Below are positions 45,901-60,900 of a DNA stretch of 64,000 nt, one piece after another. A model generated the notes under the pieces. That model searched no databases. It was given only the letters and a program-made list of their open reading frames with translations, and was not told the origin of the DNA. How positions within the stretch are numbered: the first letter of the stretch is position 1; each line of letters starts with the position of its first letter. Origin of the DNA: Agelaius tricolor. Taxonomy: Eukaryota > Chordata > Aves > Passeriformes > Icteridae. The DNA lies in assembly GCA_023055355.1 (NCBI GenBank), contig JALJCS010000001.1, forward strand, positions 91,869,381 through 91,933,380, given 5' to 3'. The position numbers and the translations under genes were made by a program.

Positions 45901-48900
45901 AAAATGTACATTTTTTTAGTGCCAAATGGTATTACCATTAACTGATAACATTAATAGCATGGAAATCTGATTTAAATAACTTACAAGCTATGTGATGTGA
46001 CTTAATAAGTAAGTCATGCTTCAAATAGCTTATAGAATTTAATTTAAAAAGTGAGATATTTGGTTGCTTAAACTAAAAAAGGTAATGTTTCTAATTACTG
46101 TTATTTAAAGAATTAATGGCATTATTGTCTGGAGAATGATGTGAGGAACAAAAGAGGTTGTTCTTTGAACATTTAGGAGTAGTAATTTTGTGCTGAAGCT
46201 CTCACTGTTTCGAGGGTAGTTGTGTTTTGAGGGTAGTTGTGTTTCGAGGGAGCTGGTTAGGCTCTGCAGAAGCCACTTGTTCTGTGGAAACGTTTGCAAA
46301 AGTGGGCCCGCAGCAGCTGCTGTTGTGAGTTGAAGCCGTTTCCAAGGTCTTGCTTTCCAGATGCAATCCCGTGCTCCTGAGTAGCCGGGGGGAAGCCTGG
46401 CCAGAGTAGCTCAGAGGAGACAGGATCAGGTCTTTACCAATTGCAGGTTTGATTGCTTTAACCTATACTTAGCGTAATGTAGGGAAAACCACTGCAGATT
46501 TAATTCTAGAACTAGGAATATTTCAGACCATGATTAAAAGGTTGGTTCTGCAGGAATGCTGCCTTGTTTCCTAAGCAAATGCCTTCCTGTGTTTTTCCTG
46601 TACTTACCTCATTGACTGCTATTTTGTCATTTTCTTGTGTGGCGTATAAGACCTTTCTTAGGACCATTTTTGATTTTGAGTTTTTCAACAAGGGGCACCA
46701 GATACCAGGGCTGACGATGCTCAACATATACAGTCAGGGGAGTATTTCCTGTGTCTGCCATAGAAGGAAAAAAAGCTTCTTTTTCCTTGTACCAGTGCAG
46801 TGCAGTTCAAATGGAAGCTTTTTTTTCTTTCCTTTGTGTTGCATGTGCGCATTTGCTTAACAATTATCTAAATGTATAATTCCTAGAAGGTCTGAACAAT
46901 TCATAAATCCATAGAAAAACCAAGGTAATAATTCCAAATTTATTAAAATATTACTACTAAAAATTACAAGCGGTTATACTGAGTATGAATTGTTTAAACC
47001 TCATTTCATTTAAAATAATTACAGTCATACTGACCTACACTGTCTTCACAGTGTGCTACATGGTGCCCAGATAACTGAAGTAACTTAATGAGAGTAGTAG
47101 GAAGGGCGGTATTTTCTCAGTTGGCAAATTAGAATTTTTTTTTATTCATGTATTAGTATGTATTAGTTTTTATCATGTATTCATGCCTTTAAGCTTTCCA
47201 CTAAATGTTAATGTTTGACATGTTTTACTTGGTGCCTCTTCTCATTCTATTCTGTGATTTTTTTTGCTGTCTGTTATTTCAACTCTGGCTGTTTGTGCAG
47301 CTTCACACACTGTCTTGCAGATCTGTAAATTTCATAGAAATGACAGCAGTCACATGGAGCCTAGTCTTTAGACTGCTGACAGAGCAAATAGCAAAACTAA
47401 TGGAAATGAAGAAAATTACATATAGGTCTGGACTTCCAGCAGAATTTGACCTTATAAATATTTGGAAGCTTATGCTGTAGCTCAAAATGTGTATTTATCA
47501 CTGAATTTTTTATGTATGTGCATTTATAAGTTTATTTACTTTTCTAGGAAAAGCATATATTTAGTATAAATCAAGAAATATAAAATAAATGAAAAATGTT
47601 ACAAGAGTGATCTGGGGTGGAGAATTTGTCTGCAGGAGAGAATTTCTCCACCATTCTAGATCTTAGCTATGCAGCTTGATCTGAATTGTATGGAGCGATA
47701 CCTGCATTGGATCATTTTGTTTTCTGTTCTGACTGTGTTGCTTGTCTTTTTCTAATAAGGAACTGAATTGTGCAAATATATGATTTGATGAAGTCTTTCT
47801 TGTTTTCATTTAAAAATACAGCTGAATTACTGGGTTTTTACTGTACTTGAAAAAGATAACTTTCAATTAATGCTTTTTAAACTGCTTTGTGAAGTGCCTG
47901 CCTTCGAAATAGGTTTTTAACCAAAGCAGACACAATTTTTGTTATAAAATCATCTTGTCAGCACTGGCCTATCAAATGAAATACAGACTCCATGTTTTCA
48001 TTTTTTTAACCTTTTTGCAATACCATCTAAGCCTATTAATATGGTCTACCGAAATATCAAGAGCATAGTTTCTCATAATTTCATTGCTTTTCTCTATCAT
48101 AATGTTCTTTCCCTTCAATAACTTTATTTATAGAGTCTTATATTAGACTCAACATGATAAATCTTCCAGATATGGAATTACTACTCAATTTGATAAAAGA
48201 AGGACCAGATTCTTCCTTATTTGCTGTTGCCTTTTCAGAGCAGAGCTGTAGGAGTCAATGAACCGACACCAGCTTAAAGCTCATTTTGAAACCTAGTGTT
48301 GAGACTGTGACTGATTTTAGGAAGAGCAAGGTCAGGTCAGAGCATGGATTTTAACCTTATTTTTGCAGGTGCCAGGACTATGTTTTGAAACAAACAAACA
48401 AACAAAATTTCTTTTTATTTATGCAAAATTGTGCTTTTTCATGTTTTGTTAATTGATGGGTTTTTGCTATAAGCATGGGCCCTAATTTATTCATGCTGAA
48501 TGGGTCTAATAGATTGTTATGGTGCTAGTGGTTAGAGGTATTTGTTTTCTTTTTACAGGTATGTTTATCATAGCTCCAAGTGGATGGTGGCTGGCAATGC
48601 TGACTCCCCGGTGCCGCCTCGTGTTTATATTCACCCTGATTCACCCGCCTCAGGGGAGACGTGGATGAGACAAGTGATCAGCTTTGACAAACTGAAGCTT
48701 ACTAATAATGAGCTGGATGATCAAGGGCATGTGAGTACTTGCTCTTTCTTCGGTGGCATTATGTGTAGGCACATTGCTCAGCCCTGAGAGGCTCTGACGT
48801 ACAGCTGCGGGGTGCCAGAAATAGGCTTGACTTTTCAGAGTTGTTTTGGAACTTCACTGTCCACATCTAAAAGCTTCTAACTTTCTGCTCCGATAATTAA

Positions 48901-51900
48901 CTGCCTATTAGAGCCTGCTGTTTTACTCCCCCCTCAAATAGAGAACTCCTTCTGCAAAGTAAGACTTTACAAGGCTAAATTGCCTAATACAGAGGGGCAG
49001 AATTGCTCTCAGTATTTCCCACCGAGCGTGTTACTCGCAATTTCTCCTCCGATCGAAAAGGACTCTTAAATTCACAAGTGGCTAGGAGAAACATTAATAG
49101 TGTGTAATACCTTCACATGAATAAAAATACACTTAAGTATTTTCTTAACCTAAATGTTTGTGTGAAATCCCGTGAGGTGTTAATAATTGCAGTCCAAAAC
49201 GAATAACATGGGAGCTGGGTTTGCTCCGATGATGATTTATTGCATACCTTATGAAGCAAGACCCTTTCACAGCTGAGGCTCATTACTTCTGGAAAAGCTG
49301 GCGAAGACGTGTGCAGTATGAGTGTTCTGTTTGCAAGTTCTAAATTGTTTAGTTATGACATTATCTAATGTGACAAAATGTGTTATGTTAATATTTCCTT
49401 TTCTCTTGAAAACTGTTGAAACATGACAGATGTAAGCCAGTATCATTCCAGCAATCCCTGATATAGTTTTACTTGACACCTTAAGAAATAATTAAAAAAT
49501 GAGGATTGTTTTTAGTCGGGGTGAAGTCTTTGATTTTACAAACCCCTGTAATAAATGACAAATGTTGGCATCCTTTCAGAAGAAGCATCGAGTTCCAAGT
49601 TGTAGAGTTTTAAGATGTTAGAGGAAAGTTCTGAGACAGGATGTGGATTCCATTGTCCTTAGCATAACCCAATTTATTAACCAGGATACTTTCTCCTTCA
49701 AGGAAAGGAGTGAAAGAAAATATACCTGGCACAGAGCACAAAGATACCACACTCATCTTTCAGTATGGTTGTAGCTCTGTGACATTGAGCCAGGTATTTT
49801 GCTAATACATAGTCTGAGATTTTTCCCCCTAATTTGTGTTTGGAAATGCAATGATCAGAGGCAGGAATACAGGCGCATGGCTGACCTAACAAATGTGATA
49901 ACAAGGATAAAAAGACTTCCATTTGTGCAATAATTTTTATTATTTTATTTTGTTCTTCCTTAAGCTAGCAGTGCTTTTCTTAGGATAGTACAAAAGAGGT
50001 TTTATATTGCTTTTTTCCAGAATTACGGTTATGGAGTCTTATTTGGCCGTGTCCATTTGAGTTAAGGTTAGCACATGAAGTTCCCTTAGTTTCCCCAGCA
50101 TTTGTGTATTTGTGATTCCTCTCAAGTGGGACTTGTTTTCCCTGAATCCTGAGTCTGTTGTAAGGGATTTGAAAGTGAAGAAGATGCAAATGGATAAAAT
50201 GTTGCTTTTCCAGCAGTGAGCGGGCTTTTGTACTCAGTGGGTGCAGAGGGACGATCTGCGGGTACTGTGTGGTCCATCCGTGCACTTGCAGTTGCAAACT
50301 GCCCTGTGATAAAATCTCAGCTATGCAGAGAATTATGTTATTCTATTTTTCCATCCCAGATTTTAGCTTTGTGTTTATTCTGAACTGAAACCTGTGTAGT
50401 ATACACAGCACACCATTATTTGTAATACGGGGGGATATAAATTTTCTGGTCTTTAGTTAAGTATTTTGGCTTGGAAACGAGTGAAGCAAACCTCAAGTAC
50501 AGTGACTTGAGACACATTGAACTGATTCAGAGCTATGGCAGTGCCCCTCCTCCCCAAAATGGAAATTTAAGTATTAAAATAAAAGGACAAAAGAAGGATG
50601 ACTGTAAAATAATTTCATATTTCTCAAATCTGGAAAATTGCAAACATGTCATTCATAATTACCAGAAAAGGCAAAAGCAGAAAGCAGAAAAGTGTCTCTT
50701 CCAATGGGTACATTTTTTCTTTTAAAGTTATGGTAGTGTGGAATGCTGTATTGAAAAAGCTATGTAGCCTCTGAATGCCTCTAGCAATAATGGAAAACGA
50801 ATAATCATATTTTGTGATGAATATAAAAAAACCAATTGTTTCTCATAAGCAGGAAGAAACCGTTTTTCTCAGGAGGGTACCAGGGGACGGATGGCGAATT
50901 AGAAGAGCTAGGAGTCAAGGCTGTAAAGTCTCTCCAATATTTACTCTTATATCAGAAGTTCTGACTCTCCCACCCCTGTATGGGACATGGGGTATATTTT
51001 ATATTATTAGAAAGTAGTTTTTTCCTCTCATGCATAGGCAGAGGGGTTCAGAGAAACCTCAGTGGGGTTTCCACCAAGCAGCATTGGCCTTTAGCTGCTG
51101 TTCTTTGGGAACGCTTTCCCTGCTTTCTGCTTCTGGCAATTTAATCCTTGTTGAACCTGTTCCTTTATGCTTCCTGTGCTTGTTGGAGGTGTAGGCTTTT
51201 GCAGAGTTATTGTGTTCAAGTCCTGGGGGTCGGTTTTGATCTTGAAGGCTTTGAGGTAGGGAGCTTGCATTATGTCAGTCTAGAGCCTTTTTACCTATTC
51301 TAGAGTATTAACTCTCAAGATCTCTGAGGGAAGTGGTTCATGTCAGTGGGAATAGAGAGAGTATTTGCAAACAGGCACTAAGGTAGAATTTGTATGCAGT
51401 CTTTATGTTGTGGCAGTAGCTGGTGGCAGCAGTTCATTCCCCTTGCATCGTGTTGCCCTGAGATTAACATTCTGTGAAAGGAGATCAGCCATCTCTAAGA
51501 GACTCACTGCTCAAGCACTTTCCAGATTCCATGCTGCCTGCTGCTGTTTTCATCAGCATTTCAAGTGGGACTTTGTGACTGTGCAGTTTTATAGTGCTGC
51601 TGAGCTCAGAGGTTTTTGAAATACGTATCTGCACACAGGACACTCTCTGATACATGGGTTCCACTTGTAGTCTGTGGAGATGAAGCAAAATTTGTACAGA
51701 CATGTTTTCCTTGTGTGTTTCTGATCTCAAAAGAAGTTCCAGAGTGAATTTCCTGCCTTGGAAATACCATAGAGTCATTAAGACACACACTATGGTTTTT
51801 ATGTGTTTCATCTAAGTTGTGATACTAAGGAAAAGTAAACCTGGATTCTGCAGTTGTCACTGAAAAGTGCATGGTCTGGATGCTGTTTGTTAATGCCTCT

Positions 51901-54900
51901 CATCCCTCTCTCATCTGTGGAATGAGTGCTTCATTGTAAAAGCAGTCTCTCCCTCCGGCTGGTTAGAGCTGGCTAATTTTTCTATTTCAATGCAGTTTTT
52001 AAACTGAATTTCAGTGGAGGGGAAAACTCAACATTTTTTATGCTATTTTCCATGCTTTTCAACTGAGTATTTTTTGATGCAGCGGAACATCTTTTAACTT
52101 TTAGTGAAAATGAGGCTGTTAGTGTGTTAATTGTTCCTTGGTGGTTGGGGTGGGTTTTTTTCCCCATTTGAAAGTGGGGCGAGGCTGGAAGCAGAGGCGG
52201 ACTGTAACTCTGCCCAGACTTGGCTCCAAGTAGCGAGCTCTGCTTACAGTCAATGGGCACTTATATGTTCTTGTCACAATGAAAAGCTGTGAAACATTAG
52301 TATTTGCACTTGCAGTTTTCGTCTTAGTACAGAGGGAATCTGTACTCCTCAGCCCCACACACTTCCCTAACTGCAGACAGCCTGAGTGCCTGTGCTTTGG
52401 AGGGAGGATAAAGGATTTTTGGCAAAAACAGCAGCAAGGACTGTGTCGGTAGTGGGGAGGTGACCGTGTAGTCTTGGCACAGCCAAGTGGCTGGAGGATT
52501 GGTGGTGTCTCCCCTGTGAAGGAGTTTCTGGCTCTCGTTTGTTCTGGCTGAGATGGTTGTGCCATGGTGGTGCTCATGCTCAGGGTCAGCTCTGAGGCCT
52601 CATCGTGGCAGCAGCTCTCAAAAGCCATTGCAAAGGTAATCCCAGCTTTGTGTGGCTGCAGGTGTTCTCGTGGCCTTTGCTCTGCCTTCTACCTGTGGAT
52701 TCCCTGCTGCAGTGTCGTCTGTCTGATCATGATTTCTTGACAGCTGCTGTGGCCAAAGTTTAATTTTACTTTTTGTGAGAGGTTTATTCCCGCATGAAGT
52801 GTTTTCATCTTGTTCTGTGAGGACTTTGTGAAGAGAGGCAGGCTCTTCAGCTGTGAGTTGAATGTAATGCCAGTTCATATTTGGGAACACAGCGAGATTT
52901 CCGATTGGGGTTTTTTGGTGTTGGATTTTAAGGGCATGAAGGGAAAGTTGCTGTTACTGCAGATAAACTGTTACATCCCATTGGTGCTTTTAAATGTGAA
53001 AGCCCCGTGAAATGAAATGCCAAAATCTCCTTTCCCTTAGCTTTTTCTTCACAGTAGCTTTAGGTGATGCTTTGAATAATAGAGCTAGATTGTTTTTGGA
53101 GTGGAGATGTTGCATCTCTCTCTCCTTTTATGTCCTTTCTTCATATGTTGCATTTTAATTCACAAGGGCTTTGCAGTTATGCATTATTTAGAGTTTGGAG
53201 TCCTTCAGATCATGAACAAAGATCCCATTGTTAGAAGACATGGTACAAAATCAAGAAAAAAAGATATTGCTATGGAGTTGCTAACTGCCAAAACAGCATG
53301 TCAGCACAGGAAATTTCAGTACAGGACAGAGGCCAGACAGCTTGTTCCGAGGAGATGACATGGATCAGTTTAGCTGTAATAGCCACCCAGATAAGCAGTG
53401 GGAGGTGTTCATCCATGTGCTGCTTTGATATCATTTGTTCTGATGTGTGAGCAGATCTCTTTGTAGCTGCCAGGGTTATCACTGATGTGTGAGCCAGCAG
53501 TGGTTTGCACCACAGAGCTGATGGGGTGAAGTAATCCATGTGGGAGAGAACATGGCATGCTCAGTGGCACCCAGACAAATGGCAAGGCACAGAATTGCAG
53601 TGGATTTGAACTGTGCAACATCTTTTCTTGATAATTTCTTTTTCTGTTGCACCAGCATCTCCCCTGGTACCACTGGGTGTTCAGAGGGAAACAGGGTGAG
53701 GAATGTGCTGTCCTCTCTGCATTTTCATTTTGTAGATCTTTGCCATTGGAGAACTGAAAGGAGTGTTGTAAAAGAGAAAACACTTCTGCACAATAAAAAA
53801 TCTTGCTCTGTTCAGAAACTTGAAAAAGACTTCCTATGAGAACATCTATAGGGCACTCCCTGAGCAAATTAATTGGAGCCTGTGATGTCATTGTCAAAAC
53901 CTTACTTAAGGGCTAATAAAACCCCTGATTATCCAGAAACTGGCCTTACCAAAACAGGGTCATGTAATCTGGCCAGGACCAAGTGTATTAAACTAGCCAA
54001 ACTCTAGTTTATCCAAACAAATGTAATGTCCTCTATATAATTTGGGTGAATGAGCTTCCATGGTGTCTGACATAGGGGCTCTGTTGAGTGCTTGAGCACA
54101 CGCACATTCTGAGCCTACTCACAGAGCAGGAAATTAAAAAGCTTCCCCAGAATGTTGATTAGTGGTTCCACAGGCCAATAGCCATAGGACTATTTATTTA
54201 TCAAGTTACTAATTTCTTAGGTCTTCCAACAATAATAGCTGAACTTCAATTTTTTTTTCTTGAAATTTTTTATTTTAATAGTGGTTAGCTGAAGTGGCGT
54301 AAAATAGAGGAAAAATTCTGTATTTTAAATCTCCTTTAAAATTGAGGTAAAGTACCAAGAGGTGTCTGTGTGTTTAATTTATGCAGTATGCATCCACTCC
54401 TCTTTTATGATTTATTTTTGATTCAGTTTTTTGTATGCTGGGAGGGTTTTTTAATTGAAATTCACTGTCTGTTTTATGGATTGATTGCTATTAACACTTT
54501 AGAGTTTTGGATTTTGTTATCATTTTACTCTTAATTTTATGCTTCTTCAGAGTGTGAGAGTCTCAGCTTGTGTTCCAACCAAGATTTGTTTCCAGCCTTT
54601 GGGCTATAAGGAAAAAAATTGGTCTAGTAGTACATCCTGAAGATTCCAAAAACAAAAGGCAAAATTCTGCTGCTGTTAATCCTGTTAGGTCAAATCCAGA
54701 CTTCAGTGGAAAAAAGTGACAAAACTTTCATAATTCTTGTGGGACCTAGACTTCATTCCTGAATTCTGTTTTTGTTTTTTGGGTTTCTTTTTTTTTCCTT
54801 TTTTTGAGCCAGTTTCAAATAAGCCAATCTCTGAATTTGGAGCTCCTGAGTCGTAATTTTTAAAAGCTTAGGGTTGGTAATAACATAAATGCACAGGGAT

Positions 54901-57900
54901 TAGACTACTGTAACAAGAACCTTCAGAGGTTAAGGAAAACATTTGATTTCCAGTAAGTGGCATGGTAAACACATACCATAACCTGTTCCAAAAAGCTATT
55001 AGTCCTGAAACAGCAGGGTGTCCTTTCTAACAAATGTTATCTTTTTCCTTGCATGACTGCATAGATTATCCTTCACTCTATGCATAAATATCAGCCTCGT
55101 GTCCACGTCATCCGAAAAGACTGCGGCGATGATCTGTCCCCTGTCAAGCCCATCCCCTCGGGAGAGGGGGTGAAAGCCTTCTCCTTCCCTGAGACAGTCT
55201 TCACTACTGTCACAGCATACCAAAATCAACAGGTAATTCAGGCTTTCTGGTTAGCACTTTACGGGCTTTTCAGAGCAGACCAGAGATGTAAGAGATAGGA
55301 GAAAAGTAGACGCTGTCATTATATCACTTATGAAAATAGAACTATCAATTTTTTGCTACAAGTAGTTTTCACTGTTAGTATTGCTGCAGTGCCTGGAGGC
55401 CATAGGTGAGCCTTCAGAGATGCTGCATGTAAAAAAAAATCTTTCTTATTATGAAGATCACACAGTCCAATTAGCATGCTTAATGGTGTCTTGATTATAA
55501 ACACAGTATTGAAGAACAAGGCAAAGAGCAGTCTAGTTTTTAAAGGTGTTTCTGTACCTTTAAATGTGGATATGTTAGACTTTTTAAAGACTTTTTAGAC
55601 TTTTTAAAGCACTTCTGTTCCTGACTCCAGTGCTTTTAATACTCCCAGGACCTTAACAGAGAAGCTGAGTTCTGAAGAAAGTTGTAGTTGTTTTTATTAA
55701 CTGCATTCAGCCTATATTATTAAGGACAATTTATCTGGGTCCACATGGATTCAAAGTCAAAAGTGAACTGCAGGTTGTATCACTCAGCTCTTTCTACCTC
55801 TCGTTTAAGTTTCAGCATACATAGTTATTATTGTGACATTTTATTACTTCCATATAAATTATTGCAGCTGTGTTTTTTTAAATTTTGAAATACTCATTGA
55901 TAACTTCACAGAGAGAGGAACAGGAGAGCTATGTAAATACTGAAATATAAGTTTTTGGTGATTTTCCCATTTATTAAAATAATTTACAGTTATTTGGGAT
56001 GTGGTGTGTTTTGCTGGGTTTTTGGTAGATTGGTTTGGTTTGGGTTTTTTTTTCCATGGAGGATAATAACCTAGAGATAATCTCTCTTTTCACATTCCCC
56101 TCTTGACCAGTACAGAAATAAAATTTAATTTAAATTTTATTGCAGTTAGACAGTGAACTCTCTTAAATGAAGAATGACATTTGCCTGAAGTTTTTTCTCA
56201 GTAATTCCTAATGCCATTTGACAGCTTTAAATACCTATTAGCATCTCCAGGGATGTGCAAAAATAATGATCAGAAGATTGGTCCTTATTTTGCTATGTTT
56301 CAGGACAGCAATCTTAAACCATTCAAATATGAAGATATTTCCTCTGTCAGCTTTTTTTCTGTCAGGAGAGCTGTTTTCTGTGCTACTTATCTGAGTTTAC
56401 AGGCAATAATTTTTCTTATTAATATTCACAGATCACTCGTCTGAAGATTGATAGGAACCCATTCGCCAAAGGCTTTAGAGATTCGGGCCGTAACAGGTAG
56501 GTGTTGGGGAGGAGCTGGGCTTCTTCCTGCTGACAGAATCAGCTTGTGAAGGCTGTTCAAAGCCAACACCTGCACTTACAGAAAAACTAATTTGAGAACT
56601 CAGACTCCTTGAGGGACCACTGAGACTTCCCAGCAATGTTCTCTGTGGTGAATTGCCATTGCTACACCTCTGACCATCTAGGTCAGGAACAGACTGGCAC
56701 TTGGCTTGACTCATGTGCTCAAGTTTCCTTTCAGTGGAAGCAGTGACACACCATGGAGGCTGCAAATGGACTTAATGCATATTCAGGTCCGTGATTTCAG
56801 GCTATGCTTGAAATCTCCTCTTTCTCCTGGCTGGAGACAAGTTGCAGATACCATTGTCAAACTACATGCTCAGGTTCTCTTGCAAGTAAGGGGCTCATAG
56901 GATGGGTTAATGGCTTGTTTCCTCATTAAGGGGGAGAAACTGGTTTGTGCAGTAACCTTATGTTTAGTACACTTGCCTAGGAGGTGGGAGACCTGTATTC
57001 AAGTGTCTGTTTAGTCTAAGGAGTTTTAAATCCTCTTCCTAGGTGAATACCTTTTCTAGCAGGCTATAGAAGACCTTGAACTGAGCCTGGTTTCCACCTC
57101 TTCTGTGGTGGATGGACTGATTAATTGCTTATTCTCTCTTGATCCATGAATCTTTCAAAATAGCAGTGGGAAATCTGTGTAGTGCAAAGTGGAGACTTAG
57201 GTCTGGTCCAGGCTGCCAGTGCCAATGAGGTATTTTATCCAATGACTGTTTATTGCAAGCTACTTAAGCCTGTTTTGAATTGTATGTTAAACCATTTCAG
57301 CTAAAAAAAAACCAAGCAGTATTTCATTGTGGTGTATAGTATACATCAGTTCCAGCTACCACATTGTGTTTGGTGTCTGCAGCTGCTATATTTATGACCA
57401 GGCCTTGCAGAGAAGGGAGCAAACTGTGCTGGTAAGAATGATCAGAGAGTTTCTTTTTGATAGTTGTTTTATTGAGCTTCTCTGTTAGCAGAAGTTACAG
57501 CATTAAAGCCTGTTTTACATAAAACCCAAGTTACATAAAACCTGAAGCTGGACAGTAAATGACAGTAGTTTTTGGAAAATGACTACTTATAGAAGGGATG
57601 ACGTAGTTGCAAAGACTTACATGAATTCTATTCTTTTTAGTATGTCTGAGATTTTGTCTTCTAGCAAGAAATAAGTATCCATGTTCTGGCCACTCACACA
57701 AATAGAGCTTTGCCCTCTTTTCTAGGTTTCTGGTTAGAAATGAAGTGAACAGTAGCTTCCAGGTAAATGCAGTGACTGGAGAAGCAAAACATGCTGTGTG
57801 TACTTTAGGAAGAAGAAGGGTTGCCATACGTGCCGTGTTTGAAAGCTCTCTCTCTCCTGGGCAGTGTCTCTGCTGTGCTTGCTGTTTGCAGAACTATAAA

Positions 57901-60900
57901 ATAAGTACTATGGAATCTCCTAAGAAGTGCGAAACCCTGATCCTCTGAAAAGTGCAAATTTAGGTGGACTTAGAATTTCTTCCATAAGAAACAAGAGAAG
58001 ATATCCTTTTAGACAGCAAGGAAAGAATTGTTCAGAAATTAGTTTTGAACAGGTTGTAATGTGGTGGGACAGCTCTGGAATTACCTGAGGATGATGTAAT
58101 AGTGCTGCATCTGCAACCACACAAATACAGTTATGGGACTGGGTGTCTCCAGAGAGGGGTTTTTTGTTTGGCTGCTAGGAATAGTCTGGTTCAGGCATTG
58201 GAAAAAAAAGCAAGGTATTTTGATTGAAAGTTATTTTTTATGGAAATGGATTAGGAAGGCAAGTTCTGAAGGAAGAGTCAGCATCTCTAAAATGTTTTGG
58301 AGCAGCCTTTAGATGAGGTCTGAGTGCTTTTAATCTACAAACACACGCGTTACAGAATTGACTCTGCAAACTCTTGTTTGTTGCAAATTGACATTGTTTT
58401 ACTGAAGTCGCTATCACTGTTTTCTTTTGTAGTCTGCATTTCTGGATAAGCATGTTTGGCAATTCAGCTCAGTATTTTAATTGTCAGGGAAAATTTCTAT
58501 TGGTATACTCAGTGGATTATTATTTTGCTCTGCTACTAAATACCGAAATTAAATGTTAAGGTTCTGTTATCCTCATTGTTCTAGCTGGTGTGTTTATCAT
58601 TGAGGCATTTTAGTCTGCAACAAGTTTAAAAAAATATTGTGGTTAAATTATACCAAACTTTTCAATATTGTTTTTATGCAGCTGTCTCACTCTGCATTGC
58701 TGCATGCAGTAATTCAGTTTAATTAAAAATATGCCCTTCTAGGTCATTCCTGTTCAGTCCCACAGGCCATTTTACAGAAATCAGTAGCTTCACCTTTTAA
58801 AAACATTCCCAGTGCATTTGCAAAGTGTGACAGAATTTAGGTGCTGAGAATAGTTTCATTCTTCAGTTGGGCCTTAAGTTTGACCCTATAAAAACTTCTA
58901 CTCAGGAAAGGACCAGAATTTCTCCCTTTAAATACTTTGGGGAAAAACATAACTGTTTTGTTAAATAAACTTGGGCATTTGATAGCACAAATTAGGGTGC
59001 TGATAAAATGTGGAAATTTTTCAAAGGCATCTTGTATAAATTATCGCCTTGGCTACATTCCTCCAGGAGGTGGCTTTTATCTCCACTTTAACTAGAAATA
59101 AAAATTCACCATTACTGCAGAAAATTAAGGCTATCTTTTTAGGCCAGGTTCAGCTAATAAACGCTTTATAAGTGTTTCCTGACAGGCATTTGTGTTCCTG
59201 CTGGAAGGAGTAGTATCAGAACATGTCGGTTGCTTCAGACTGGGTTGCATAATTCAAGTTTACAAATACTGCTGCTCAAAGGCAAGCACTTGTATTTGGT
59301 GTGTGTCTGATGCTGACACTCAACAGGCCTCTGGGGCCCAGCAGCCAAAAATAACTCCAAAATTGTACCTCTAAGTTTGTGTACCTCTGAGGTGTATTAT
59401 TCATAAATAATTGTCAGAAAACAAATGGGCCTTTATCTTCAGGAAGCAGAGAGTTTTCTGAACAGTGTCTGACACCATTGTCTACACAGTTCTGATTTCT
59501 CAGGACACTGTTGCAAGAAAATGAATGAAAACTTTTAGTTTCTAAAGGTATTTTGCTTAGCAAAACAACATTTTTTTTTACACATGATTTTGGTAGAAAA
59601 ATAGCTGTACATCCTTGCCTTGCTTAGTTCCAAGTGCGATTTTCCAGCTCATCAGTAATGACTGGGAATCCTGTTTTAATAGAAGTTGCCAGTGGATCAC
59701 CTTTATTCTAGGAAGAAATAGCAGATCATCCCTCTGGCACTTAAAAACTGCCAGAGGGATGATCTCTTTAAGAAATATACTAGCAAAACACTTAAAATAA
59801 TTTTAGCTAAATCTTCTCACTCAAACAGCCCTCCCAAAAGGCCAAAAATATTGAAATAGAGAGCCAGGCCTGTGGAATTGGAAAGCACTTTGTGCAGCCC
59901 AGTGGTTGCAGGTCCCTGTGGTCTCATGGACGGGCTGTAAGGCTCTTTTCTAAAAAGTAAATTCAACTTGAAAATAATCCTGAAATGTTTATATGTTTCT
60001 GAGGTGGAGTATTCAGAGACGTGTGGCAAAATACAGCTTGTTTTCATGACACCATGCTTCTTTTGTTCTAAATAGAATGGGACTGGAAGCTCTGGTAGAG
60101 TCTTATGCCTTCTGGAGACCTTCTCTGAGGACACTTACATTTGAAGACATACCTGGGATACCCAAACAAGGTAACGAGTGTCTTTGTGTTCTTTCAAAAC
60201 AAAAACGAAAGATGAAACTTTGCCCATCATACCTTATGAAAGTTTAGGTAAGTGTGTCACTCACAAGGCAAAAACAACCAACTAACCACAGTAGAGCCAT
60301 CCCCTCTCATCAGTTATTCTAAGTTAGAAAACTAATGCTAACTCAACCACCATGGGAATAAAAATGTTAGATTGCAAAGAAAAATCAGATCACATGTGGA
60401 GAAGAATGCTAGTTATTAAAGGATTGAGTAGCCTACTCCTTAGTGTTATGCTCTGGCTGGACACAAAACGTAGAGATCACTTACAGATGACTTCTGTTGT
60501 ACACATGCAAACTGCAGTGTAGGAATTACTTGTGCTTTCAAGGAAAAAAAAAAGAGAAGAAATGTTCTCTTAAGTAATGAGTAAATAGGAAGAAGCTTAA
60601 TTTGTTTTCTTCTTAGAACCCCTTCTGGATTCTTAAAGACCTGAAAATTGTTTAGTAAATGGGCCAACAAACTTTATCGGCATCCTAGAGCTTAAAGAAA
60701 TGGATCACCTCTCAGTTTTGCTTTTTTCTGCTCCTCGCTCTTTGTTGGAAACCTCTTTGTTTCCACTTTCCCCATTGTGCAGGTAGTGTCTTGAATGAGA
60801 AAAATATTTAAATGGCCCATTTGGACAGAGAGCGGAATCTCTGTACTCTTTTCTGACTTTTTTTATTTCCTGAGTATACTCCAATGCACATAGAAAACCT

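Noticed and set aside
52119..52628. 169-codon minus-strand frame in TBX18 intron 4
   Set aside because: No recognisable domain, retroposon signature or poly-A tail; likely chance.
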